From Rickettsia typhi (lineage in GTDB: Bacteria > Pseudomonadota > Gammaproteobacteria > Burkholderiales > Burkholderiaceae_C), in NCBI GenBank assembly GCA_943325485.2, contig CALPPP020000015.1, forward strand, positions 1-14,735: 14,735 bases of DNA. Direction: 5' to 3'. This document shows, piece after piece, positions 1 to 7,572 of the stretch. Position 1 is the first letter of the stretch; each line of letters begins with the position of its first letter. The translations under genes were made by a program, and so were the position numbers. Below the pieces are notes generated by a model that was not told the origin of the DNA, ran no database searches, and worked only from the letters and a program-made list of their open reading frames with translations.

Positions 1-106
1 AATGACAGGGGATAGCTTCGTTGCTGAGCTCGCAATGACGGTATGAGCGATAGGGGGGGATTGCTTCTCTGCGCTCGCAATGACGAGCTTCGGGCAAAAT
101 AGCGGG
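1..106. repeat. Copies of a short dispersed intergenic repeat
   Basis: Two diverged copies are visible at about 11-41 and 58-86, plus what looks like the tail of a third at 1-10. Each ends in the same block, CTCGCAATGACG, and the second begins GGATTGCTTC. ATTGC (60-64) and GCAAT (77-81) are inverted, so the unit can fold into a small stem. From memory, very similar ATTGCTTC...GCAATGAC units recur in non-coding DNA of many unrelated bacteria; their function is not known to me. The stretch also has a run of seven G's at 53-59. No promoter or Moco riboswitch could be recognised here. The second copy supplies an in-frame ATG at 80 just upstream of moaA, which could mislead gene callers. Confidence 0.6.
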
Positions 107-1264
107 ATGTCTGAACGTGTGATCCCCCTGCTTGACCAGCGCAACCGCCCTGCCGTTGTCCCAGCTATTGCAATTGCGCCCAACGGCCTGTTGGGCGATC
201 AACGCGGCCGCCCGCTGCGCGACCTGCGTATCAGCGTCACCGACCGCTGCAACTTTCGCTGCAACTACTGCATGCCCAAGGAAGTATTCAACAACGATTA
301 CAAATACCTGCCGCATTCATCGCTTTTAAGCTTTGAGGAAATCACCCGCATCGCTTCGCTGTTTGTGTTGCATGGTGTGCAAAAGCTTCGCCTAACTGGC
401 GGCGAACCGCTGCTGCGAAAAAATTTAGAAGTGCTGATTGAGCAATTGGCCGCACTGCGCACCCCCGAGGGCAAGCCGCTTGACCTGACCCTCACCACCA
501 ATGGTTCGCTGCTGCGGCGCAAAGCCGCTGGATTGAAGGCCGCAGGTTTGCAGCGTGTGACGATCAGCTTGGATGGATTGAGCGACGATATTTTTCGCGC
601 GATGAACGATGTGGATTTCCCTGTGGCCGATGTGTTGGACGGCATCGAAGCGGCCAAGGAAGCGGGCTTGGGCCAAGACGCCAAAGGCGGCTTCAGCGGC
701 CTGAAGATCAATATGGTGGTGAAGAAAAGCACCAACCTTGGCGAGATCATTCCCATGGCGCGGCACTTTCGCGGCAGCGGAATCACTTTGCGCTTCATCG
801 AGTACATGGACGTGGGCGAAACCAATGGCTGGCAAATGGACGAGGTGCTGCCATCCGCAGAACTTATCAAACTGCTGCAAACAGAATTCCCTTTGGTCCC
901 TCTGCAAGCCTCTGCTCCCGGGGAAACGGCTCAGCGCTGGGGCTATGCCAATGCGCAAGGTGTGTTTGACCCTTCATTGGGTGAAGTGGGTGTTATCAGC
1001 AGTGTGACGCAAGCGTTTTGCGGCGACTGTAACCGCGCTCGTTTGTCGACAGAGGGGCAGTTGTACCTGTGTTTGTTTGCAGCAAAAGGTCATGACTTGC
1101 GCAGCCTGCTGCGCAATGGCGCCTCGGACGCTGACATTGCTTCGGCGATTGGCCTTATCTGGAACGAGCGTGACGACCGCTACTCGGAGTTACGGGGCCT
1201 GAACCTTCAGCCCCAAGCCGTGGCAGGTCAAAAGCGCGTCGAAATGAGCTACATCGGCGGTTGA
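107..1264 (+). CDS. moaA: GTP 3',8-cyclase MoaA (molybdenum cofactor step 1)
   Basis: Radical-SAM enzyme that, with MoaC, converts GTP to cyclic pyranopterin monophosphate, the first step of molybdenum cofactor synthesis in the cytoplasm. Counting from the upstream ATG at 80, the N-terminal cluster motif is C57-x3-C61-x2-C64, followed by the TGGEP SAM-binding motif. The second, C-terminal 4Fe-4S site is C314-x2-C317-x13-C331. The protein ends in the Gly-Gly tail that is essential in this family. I chose the ATG at 107 (385 aa, starting MSERVIPL) because the ATG at 80 lies inside a dispersed repeat and would add only nine residues unlike the family. The Shine-Dalgarno sequence is weak. The stop TGA overlaps the mobA start (TGATG), so the two are probably translationally coupled. 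Confidence 0.95.
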   Translation: MSERVIPLLDQRNRPAVVPAIAIAPNGLLGDQRGRPLRDLRISVTDRCNFRCNYCMPKEVFNNDYKYLPHSSLLSFEEITRIASLFVLHGVQKLRLTGGEPLLRKNLEVLIEQLAALRTPEGKPLDLTLTTNGSLLRRKAAGLKAAGLQRVTISLDGLSDDIFRAMNDVDFPVADVLDGIEAAKEAGLGQDAKGGFSGLKINMVVKKSTNLGEIIPMARHFRGSGITLRFIEYMDVGETNGWQMDEVLPSAELIKLLQTEFPLVPLQASAPGETAQRWGYANAQGVFDPSLGEVGVISSVTQAFCGDCNRARLSTEGQLYLCLFAAKGHDLRSLLRNGASDADIASAIGLIWNERDDRYSELRGLNLQPQAVAGQKRVEMSYIGG

Positions 1265-1890
1265 TGATCGCCCCAACGCCTGACGATATCACTGGCTGGG
1301 TATTGGCTGGCGGTCAAGCGCAACGCATGGGCGGGGTAGACAAAGGCCTGCAACTGTTCCAAGGCCAAGCTTTGGCTTTACTCGCTGCAAAGCGTTTAGA
1401 GACCCAAGTCCATGTCGTGAAACTCAATGCCAATCGTCATCTCTCAGATTACGCAAGATGGGGTTATGACGTCCACGCCGACAGCGTGAGCGGCTTTGCA
1501 GGGCCCTTGGCTGGCATGCTGACAGGCCTGCAATATTGCGACACAGAATGGTTGCTGTGCGTGCCTTGTGACAGTCCTTTTTTTCCGCTGGATTTGGCTT
1601 ACCGCCTTGGCATGGCGGTGGATGCAGAACAAAGCGAGATCGCAACGGCTTGGGCTCCCGAGCTCAACGCCAAAGGTGAAACTGTGTGCCGACCACAACC
1701 GGTGTTTTGCTTGCTACACCGTTCTTTGCGCCAAAGCCTGCTCGATTTTTTACAACAAGGCGGTCGCAAGATAGACGCATGGACCAAGCAACACGCCAAT
1801 GCCCGAATGGATTTCAACCTGCCTCACGATGCCCGCCATGCCTTTGCCAACGCCAACACATGGCAGGAATTGAAAGACTTGGAAGGCTAA
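1264..1890 (+). CDS. mobA: Molybdenum cofactor guanylyltransferase MobA
   Basis: Transfers GMP from GTP to molybdopterin-bound molybdenum to make the MGD cofactor used by DMSO-reductase-family enzymes such as nitrate reductase and formate dehydrogenase. The N-terminus carries the nucleotidyltransferase signature LAGGxxxRMGxxDK (about residues 14-27). A GPLAG loop and a PCDSPF segment follow; the aspartate of the latter fits the metal-binding position. Length (208 aa) is normal. The ATG at 1264 shares one base with the moaA stop. A TTG one codon earlier is also in frame but less likely. The gene ends with TAA at 1888-1890, which overlaps the stop codon of the convergent efflux pump gene. Confidence 0.93.
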   Translation: MIAPTPDDITGWVLAGGQAQRMGGVDKGLQLFQGQALALLAAKRLETQVHVVKLNANRHLSDYARWGYDVHADSVSGFAGPLAGMLTGLQYCDTEWLLCVPCDSPFFPLDLAYRLGMAVDAEQSEIATAWAPELNAKGETVCRPQPVFCLLHRSLRQSLLDFLQQGGRKIDAWTKQHANARMDFNLPHDARHAFANANTWQELKDLEG

Positions 1891-4800
1891 GCGGTTTTTG
1901 TTGAAACCGAGTCGTCGTCTTCGAAGACGGTTTGAATCGGCCCAGGCGTTGCCTTGCGGGCAAACAAGGAGTACATGGTAGGCACCACGAAGATGGTCAG
2001 CAAAGTACCCAAGGACATACCGCCCACGATCACCCAACCGATTTGTTGACGGCTTTCCGAACCAGCCCCCGTGGCCAAAGCCAAAGGAATGGCGCCTAGC
2101 ACCATGGCGCCAGTGGTCATCAAAATGGGGCGCAAACGCAAGGTGGCCGATTTGTGAACAGCCTCCAAAGCACTCATGCCTGTCATGCGCAATTGGTTGG
2201 CGAACTCGACAATCAAAATACCGTGCTTGGTGATCAAACCCACCAAGGTGATCAACCCAATTTGGCTGTACACATTCAAGGTACTGCCTGTCCATTGCAA
2301 GGCCAATAAGGCCCCCACCATCGACAAAGGCACCGAGAGCAAGATGACAAACGGGTCGACAAAGCTTTCAAACTGCGCCGCCAACACCAAGAAGATGAAC
2401 ACCAAGGCCAATACAAACACGCCGGTGAGCGAACCAGAGGACTGCACAAACTCACGCGAATTGCCGTTGACATCGGTGGAATAACCCGTTTTCAGAACTT
2501 TGCCCGTGACCTCTTTCATGAAGCTCAATGCCTGTCCCAAAGAATAGGTAGGTGCCAAATTGGCAGTGAAGGTGACACTGCGGCGTTGTGCAAAGTGATT
2601 CAGTTCACGCGGCACCACCACTTCCTTCATTTTCACCAAGGCAGACAAAGGCACCATGGTGTCAGCACGGCCTCGAACAAAAATTTTCTCCACATCCATG
2701 GGCGTATTGCGGTCCTTGGCCTCGGTTTGCACCACCACGTCGTACTTTTCGCCTTCGCGTTTGTACTGGGTGACACTGCGCCCACCCATGGCAGTTTCCA
2801 CCGCACGGGCAATGACGTCGACAGGAATGCCCAAATCGGCGGCACGCTCTCGGTCAACCTCTAAGCTGATCTCAGGCTTGTTCAAGCGCAAATCCACATC
2901 CATGCTCACGATGCCGGGGTTTTTGGCGACTTCATCTTGAATGGTCTTGGTGACTTTGGCCAAGTTTTCATAGCTGTCGTTGGTCAACACCACGAAGTTG
3001 AAAGGACGCTCGCGAAAGGCTTGTCCCAAGGAAGGCGGCGTGATGGGAAAGGCCATCACGCCAGACATGCCGCCCATGGCGGGCATCATTTCACGCGCCA
3101 TGTCCAAGGTGCTGCGCTTGCGTTCATCCCATGGCAAAGCACCCAAAAACACCGCGCCCTGGGCCACAGTGGGGTTACCCACCACTGCAAAGAATTTATC
3201 GAACTCGCTGTACTTGCGGCCAATTTTTTCCAACATATTGACGTATTTTTGGGTGTATTCCAGCGTCGCGCCATCAGGTCCGTTGATGATGACCAAGATC
3301 ACACCTCGGTCTTCCATAGGGGCTAACTCGCTCTTGGCATTGATGAACAAATGGTATGAGCCATAGGCTGCTAGCAGCATAACGCCCACCACCAACCAGC
3401 GGCGTGAAAACTCGACACCGCCAAAGCGCCAGCCGGTCAAGGTCCAACGCAACACATGACCATAGCCTCGGGTGAGCGAATCAAGCACATGCCCCATGCC
3501 TCGGTCAAAGAAAGAGGGCTTGAGATTGTGTTTAAGCAGTTTGGAACACATCATGGGCGAAAGCGACAAAGCGACCACACCTGACACCATGACGGACCCA
3601 GCCAAAGCCAAAGCAAATTCGGCAAACAAGCGACCCGTTCGCCCCGGCGTAAAGGCCAAGGGGGCAAACACTGCGACCAAAGTCAGGGTCATGGCAACCA
3701 CCGCGAAACCAATTTCGCGCACCCCTTTGATGGAAGCAGCAAATGGCTCCATGCCCTCTTCGATATAGCGGTAAATGTTTTCCAGCACCACGATGGAATC
3801 GTCGACCACCAAACCAATGGCCAGAACCAGCGCCAACAGGGTAAGTGAATTGATGGAAAAGCCAAACAAGGCCATCAGCGCAAAAGTGCCGATCAGTGAC
3901 ACTGGAATGGTGATGAGCGGGATGATGGAGGCTCTGAGGGTTCGCAAAAACACAAAAATAACCAAAGAAACCAAAGCAGCCGCTTCAAAAATGGTTTTAA
4001 AAACCGCTTCAATAGATTTTTCAATGAACACCGATGAATCGTTGGCGACCTCGATATTCACCCCGGGTGGCAGGCTTTCCTTGATGCGCGGCATCATGGC
4101 TGTAATGGCTTTGCTCAACTCTAAGGGGTTGGCGGTGGAGTTACGAAGAACGCCCAGCGCAATGGATTCGTTGCCGTTGTAGCGAACTGAAAAACGCTCG
4201 GCCAATGGGCCTTGCTCGATTCGGGCCACGTCACTCAATCGAATAGCCATGCCATTGACATTGCGAATCACAATATCGCCGAACTCTTCGGGCTTGCGCA
4301 AATCGGTGGCTGTCGTGATATTGAACTCACGCATCTGGCTCTCTACCCTGCCAGCAGGCACTTCGACATTGGACTTGCGCAAAGCGTCCTCAATGTCTTG
4401 GGTGGTCAAGCGGTAGGCAGCAAGTCGGTCGGTATCGAGCCAAACCCGCATGGCGTACTTGCGTTCACCAAAAATACGTACATCCGCCACACCAGGCGCG
4501 GTTTGCATCATCGGCTTGGCAATGCGGTTGGCCAAGTCGGTGAGTTGCAAGGTGTTCATGGTGTCGGAACTGAAGGACAACCAAATGACCGGTTGTGCAT
4601 CGGCTTCCACCTTGGCGATGACGGGTTCATCGATGCCCACGGGTAGGCGCTGGCGAACACGTGAGACTTTGTCGCGTACATCGGAGGCAGCAGCATCGGG
4701 GTCACGCGTCAACAAAAACTTGACGGTGATTTGGCTTTGCTCTTGTCGGCTGATGGAGGTGATGACGTCCAAGCCCTCTACGCCCGAGAGCGAGTCTTCC

Positions 4801-5000
4801 AGCACTTTGCTGACCTGAGACTCCACCACAGCGCTTGACGCACCGACGTAACGGGTTTCCACCGTCACCGTGGGGTTGTCAATCTTGGGGTACTCGCGAA
4901 TCACCAAGCGGTTAAAAGACACCACGCCCACCAACACAATCAGCAAGGACAAGACGGTGGCGAATACCGGCCGGCGTATCGACAGCTCAGGCAGTTGCAT
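1887..5000 (-). CDS. RND-type efflux pump inner-membrane permease (AcrB/MexB-like, HAE-1)
   Basis: Proton-driven trimeric exporter that takes substrates from the periplasm and inner membrane to an outer-membrane channel. At 1037 aa it is full length. It has the usual N-terminal cytoplasmic start and first helix (SIRRPVFATVLS), a large periplasmic domain, and TM4 with the proton-relay pair D400-D401 in GLVVDDSIVVLENI. A second periplasmic domain follows, then TM10 with the matching lysine K925 in ITKHGILIVEFA. The start at 5000 (MQLPELSIRRP) is one base after the TGA of the adaptor gene (TGATATG), so the two are co-translated. Possible starts further upstream lie inside the adaptor gene. No outer-membrane TolC/OprM-like gene or regulator is nearby, so the channel must come from elsewhere. 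Substrate cannot be told from sequence; drugs or solvents are typical of the family. Confidence 0.95.
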   Translation of the reverse strand: MQLPELSIRRPVFATVLSLLIVLVGVVSFNRLVIREYPKIDNPTVTVETRYVGASSAVVESQVSKVLEDSLSGVEGLDVITSISRQEQSQITVKFLLTRDPDAAASDVRDKVSRVRQRLPVGIDEPVIAKVEADAQPVIWLSFSSDTMNTLQLTDLANRIAKPMMQTAPGVADVRIFGERKYAMRVWLDTDRLAAYRLTTQDIEDALRKSNVEVPAGRVESQMREFNITTATDLRKPEEFGDIVIRNVNGMAIRLSDVARIEQGPLAERFSVRYNGNESIALGVLRNSTANPLELSKAITAMMPRIKESLPPGVNIEVANDSSVFIEKSIEAVFKTIFEAAALVSLVIFVFLRTLRASIIPLITIPVSLIGTFALMALFGFSINSLTLLALVLAIGLVVDDSIVVLENIYRYIEEGMEPFAASIKGVREIGFAVVAMTLTLVAVFAPLAFTPGRTGRLFAEFALALAGSVMVSGVVALSLSPMMCSKLLKHNLKPSFFDRGMGHVLDSLTRGYGHVLRWTLTGWRFGGVEFSRRWLVVGVMLLAAYGSYHLFINAKSELAPMEDRGVILVIINGPDGATLEYTQKYVNMLEKIGRKYSEFDKFFAVVGNPTVAQGAVFLGALPWDERKRSTLDMAREMMPAMGGMSGVMAFPITPPSLGQAFRERPFNFVVLTNDSYENLAKVTKTIQDEVAKNPGIVSMDVDLRLNKPEISLEVDRERAADLGIPVDVIARAVETAMGGRSVTQYKREGEKYDVVVQTEAKDRNTPMDVEKIFVRGRADTMVPLSALVKMKEVVVPRELNHFAQRRSVTFTANLAPTYSLGQALSFMKEVTGKVLKTGYSTDVNGNSREFVQSSGSLTGVFVLALVFIFLVLAAQFESFVDPFVILLSVPLSMVGALLALQWTGSTLNVYSQIGLITLVGLITKHGILIVEFANQLRMTGMSALEAVHKSATLRLRPILMTTGAMVLGAIPLALATGAGSESRQQIGWVIVGGMSLGTLLTIFVVPTMYSLFARKATPGPIQTVFEDDDSVSTKTA

Positions 5001-5001
5001 A

Positions 5002-6318
5002 TCAGTTCCTAGATTCGGCGACACGCAAAGCGGTGCCATCTTTTTGCAGTCGATGCTGTCCAGCAACCACCACCGTGTCCTGCGCTGTCAAGCCAGACAA
5101 AATTTCAACCCGTCCGGGGCGACGAGCACCCAGCTTGACCTCGGTTCGCAAAGACACCAGCTTGGTGTCTGGCGGCAGAGGGCCAGCACCTGGTACGTCT
5201 TCGGGCGGCACCGCACGGATGACAAATTGCTTGCCTCCCATGGGAACGATCGCCTCTTCTGGTATGGACAAGGCCTCATTCTTCAGTGCAAACAAGGCAT
5301 TGACACGGGCAAACATGCCTGGGCGCAAAGGACCTGCAGGGGTGAATTTGTCCATGGCTTGCAATGGCCTTGGCGGACAGGCCGCGTCAGGAGGGGTGGG
5401 GCTGGGGGTCGCCACTGCAGGTTCCAAGGGTTTGAGTGCTGCAGCCGGTCCATCATTGCGCAGCACAGCTCTGACACTGATAGAGCGGCCATTGGCATCA
5501 ATCAAGGGGTCGATTGCCTCCACACGAGCTTGGAAGCTACTTGCCGATAAGGCGTCAATCACCACCTCAACGGGTTGCTTGAGCGACAGCTTGCTTTGGT
5601 AACGTTCTGGCAAGCGGAAATCAACATACAGCTGGGTGAGGTCTTCCAAGTTCACCAAGTCTGCGCCATCTTTGACGAAGTCACCTAGGTTGATATTGCG
5701 TAATCCCACGGTACCGCTGAAAGGCGCCACGATACGCATACGCTCCCAGCGCGCACAGTTCAGCGCCACCTGCGCTTGTGCCACTTGCAAACTGGCTTGA
5801 CTTTCATCAAGCGATCGCTGGGCAATAAAGCCTTTCTCGACCAACTCTTGGTTGCGCTTGTGGTTGGCTTGAGCGATGGACATTTGCGCTTGCGCTTGTT
5901 GAATCTCAGCACGCTGCAAGGTGTCATCGAGTTGTACCAACATCTGCCCTTTACGCACTTGGCTGCCATCAGCAAAACCCAAAGCGACAACGCGGCCCGC
6001 GACTTCGGGGCGCAACATGGTGTTTTGACGCGACTTCAATGTACCCACAGTCTGAGCGTCGTCGCGCAAGGTGGATTGTTCGACTTTGGCGACTTCAACA
6101 CCCATGGCGCGAGGCGGTCCAGCAGGAGCGCCACCAGGCCCGGGCGCAGGTGCGCCCGGCTTGGCGCCAGCAGCAGGAGCGGCTGGCGGCCCCCCAGCGG
6201 GCGCGTTGGCAGCGGGAGCAGAAGAAGCAACGGGTTTGTTTTGATACCACCAGCCGCCCACAGCAGCCACCGCAATGCCAGCAACCGCCACAGCGGTGAT
6301 CATGTTTTTCGAAGCCAT
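5002..6318 (-). CDS. RND efflux periplasmic adaptor subunit (MFP, AcrA/HlyD-like)
   Basis: Joins the RND pump to an outer-membrane channel across the periplasm. Residues 6-24 are a hydrophobic anchor with no lipobox cysteine, so the protein is probably membrane-anchored rather than a lipoprotein. Residues about 31-71 are a Pro/Ala/Gly-rich linker. Next come the first half of the lipoyl domain (EVAGRV...G..VRKGQ), a coiled-coil hairpin (about 132-190, heptads rich in Q and A), the second lipoyl half (IVAPFSGTVG) and the beta-barrel domain. A Pro-rich insertion at about 289-330 (PLEPAVATPSPTPPDAACPP) splits the barrel where relatives have a short turn before LRPGMF. A smaller Pro-rich stretch sits at about 371-384. 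Length is 438 aa. The gene is 37 bp downstream of rnhA, in the same direction, and couples to the pump gene. Confidence 0.93.
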   Translation of the reverse strand: MASKNMITAVAVAGIAVAAVGGWWYQNKPVASSAPAANAPAGGPPAAPAAGAKPGAPAPGPGGAPAGPPRAMGVEVAKVEQSTLRDDAQTVGTLKSRQNTMLRPEVAGRVVALGFADGSQVRKGQMLVQLDDTLQRAEIQQAQAQMSIAQANHKRNQELVEKGFIAQRSLDESQASLQVAQAQVALNCARWERMRIVAPFSGTVGLRNINLGDFVKDGADLVNLEDLTQLYVDFRLPERYQSKLSLKQPVEVVIDALSASSFQARVEAIDPLIDANGRSISVRAVLRNDGPAAALKPLEPAVATPSPTPPDAACPPRPLQAMDKFTPAGPLRPGMFARVNALFALKNEALSIPEEAIVPMGGKQFVIRAVPPEDVPGAGPLPPDTKLVSLRTEVKLGARRPGRVEILSGLTAQDTVVVAGQHRLQKDGTALRVAESRN

Positions 6319-6355
6319 AAGTGATCAAAAACCCTTGAAAGATATCAGGTCATTA

Positions 6356-6802
6356 TCAACCCGTTTGAACCGCCACGACGCCTTGGTTTGCCAAGGCATC
6401 GGCGCGCTCATTTCCGGGGTCGCCGGAATGGCCCTTTACCCAGCGCCAGTCGATGTGGTGTCCGCTTTGAGACACCACCTCGTCCAAAATTTGCCAAAGG
6501 TCAGCATTTTTCACAGCTTGCTTGGCTGCGGTTCTCCATCCCCGAGCTTTCCAATTGGGCAGCCATTCGGTGATGCCTTTGCGCACATATTCGCTGTCTA
6601 GGTACAAATGCACATGACAAGGGTGTTTCAGGGCTTGCAGCGCTTGAATCACCGCCATCAATTCCATGCGGTTATTGGTGGTGAGAATTTCGCCCCCAAA
6701 CAAATCACGCTCGGTTTCGCCATAGCGCAAAAAAGCGCCCCAACCGCCGGGACCAGGGTTACCTTTGCAAGCACCATCGGTGTAAATGGTGACCAGCTTC
6801 AT
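6356..6802 (-). CDS. rnhA: Ribonuclease HI
   Basis: Cleaves the RNA strand of RNA:DNA hybrids, removing primers and R-loops. All catalytic residues of the bacterial RNase HI family are present in the 148-aa product: D9 ([14 protein letters not shown]), E47 (NNRMEL), D69 (LDSEYV), H125 ([10 protein letters not shown]) and D135 (NERADALA). The start at 6802 is the first Met giving the canonical [10 protein letters not shown] beginning. The frame is open further upstream to 6949, but that part overlaps the methyltransferase gene and is not RNase H-like. The start codon overlaps the methyltransferase stop in an ATGA arrangement, so the two are probably translated together. Confidence 0.96.
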   Translation of the reverse strand: MKLVTIYTDGACKGNPGPGGWGAFLRYGETERDLFGGEILTTNNRMELMAVIQALQALKHPCHVHLYLDSEYVRKGITEWLPNWKARGWRTAAKQAVKNADLWQILDEVVSQSGHHIDWRWVKGHSGDPGNERADALANQGVVAVQTG

Positions 6803-7572
6803 GGGCTGTGCTCGCTCGAGTTCACCGTGGGAACAGTGCTGACCGCGGTCTTGCGAGCCACCTTTTTCCATTGGGGGCTGATGAGATGCATGCCGCGTAC
6901 ACGTTTGATAGCCACCAAAAAATACACCGAACCCAAAACGGGCCACCAACGGTCACCCGCTTTGTCCATCCAAGCAAAGCGCTGCAACCATTTGTCTGAC
7001 TCAAATGAGGGTCTGTAAGCACCAAAACACCCACCCTCAATATCAAAACTGAGCAAACGCAACCAATCCCGCAGCCGCCATGAGGCCAGGAAGTCCACAT
7101 GGGAGGGCAAAAAATAATCATGCCAACCCAAACGGGCATAAAGCCTTGCACGTTGTTGGCGCATACCCCAAAGACTGAGCGGGTTAAAACCACTGATGAC
7201 GACTCTGCCATCGGGCACCAACACGCGTTCAACCTCACGCAAACAACTGTGCGGATCACGGCTGAGCTCTAGGGTGTGCGGCATGACCACCAAGTCAAGG
7301 CTTTGATCGGAAAACGGCAAGGCCACGTCTTCGCTGAACAAAGCGGGTGCAGGGCCAGTGGTCGATTGGTTCTCACTCACCCAACAATGCCGTATGCGAC
7401 TGCTTTGCAATGCAGGAATGGCTGACAAACCCAGTTGCAAAGCGTGATAACCAAATATGTCTGCGATGACCTTGTCAAACTGACGCGACTCCCATTCGAG
7501 CAGGTAAGCGCCAGCCGGTGTTTGCAGCCAATCATTCAAGTCGCAAGAGGTTTCTATAATTTGAGCATCCAT
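6799..7572 (-). CDS. Class I SAM-dependent methyltransferase, YafS-like
   Basis: Predicted methyltransferase of 257 aa, substrate unknown. The N-terminal block ([17 protein letters not shown]) is characteristic of the family found beside rnhA. The SAM-binding motif I is degenerate (GYHALQLGL, residues 41-49) instead of GxGxG. Better conserved are [18 protein letters not shown] (85-102) and the [21 protein letters not shown] region (111-131), which match motifs II and III of Methyltransf_11 proteins. E. coli yafS lies next to rnhA, which supports the family call. The stop overlaps the rnhA start. The start codon at 7572 is embedded in the CATG that also holds the mltD start on the other strand. 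No nearby downstream Met would keep the conserved N-terminus. Confidence 0.82.
   Translation of the reverse strand: MDAQIIETSCDLNDWLQTPAGAYLLEWESRQFDKVIADIFGYHALQLGLSAIPALQSSRIRHCWVSENQSTTGPAPALFSEDVALPFSDQSLDLVVMPHTLELSRDPHSCLREVERVLVPDGRVVISGFNPLSLWGMRQQRARLYARLGWHDYFLPSHVDFLASWRLRDWLRLLSFDIEGGCFGAYRPSFESDKWLQRFAWMDKAGDRWWPVLGSVYFLVAIKRVRGMHLISPQWKKVARKTAVSTVPTVNSSEHSP
7555..7560 (+). promoter_or_regulatory. Candidate -10 box for mltD
   Basis: A perfect TATAAT hexamer lies 10 bp upstream of the mltD ATG at 7571, inside the methyltransferase coding region. Transcription starting about 7 bp downstream would give a leader of only a few bases, so mltD mRNA would be almost leaderless. No good -35 hexamer is seen at 16-18 bp upstream. 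This is suggestive only. Confidence 0.35.

Noticed and set aside
80..106. ATG at 80 as the start of moaA
   Set aside because: It lies inside a dispersed repeat copy and adds residues (MTSFGQNSG) unlike MoaA; the ATG at 107 gives the expected N-terminus.
298..958. Long open frames antisense to moaA
   Set aside because: Shadows of moaA codon usage on the other strand; no domain and no ribosome binding site.
5001..5066. N-terminal extension of the RND pump
   Set aside because: The extra 22 residues overlap the adaptor gene and precede the classic MQLPELSIRRP start; the ATG at 5000 directly follows the adaptor stop.
4212..5602. Open frames on the plus strand inside the RND pump and adaptor genes
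   Set aside because: Shadow frames; the minus-strand proteins are full-length and well conserved.
6803..6949. N-terminal extension of RNase HI
   Set aside because: These 49 residues overlap the methyltransferase gene and show no RNase H features; RNase HI begins at [10 protein letters not shown].
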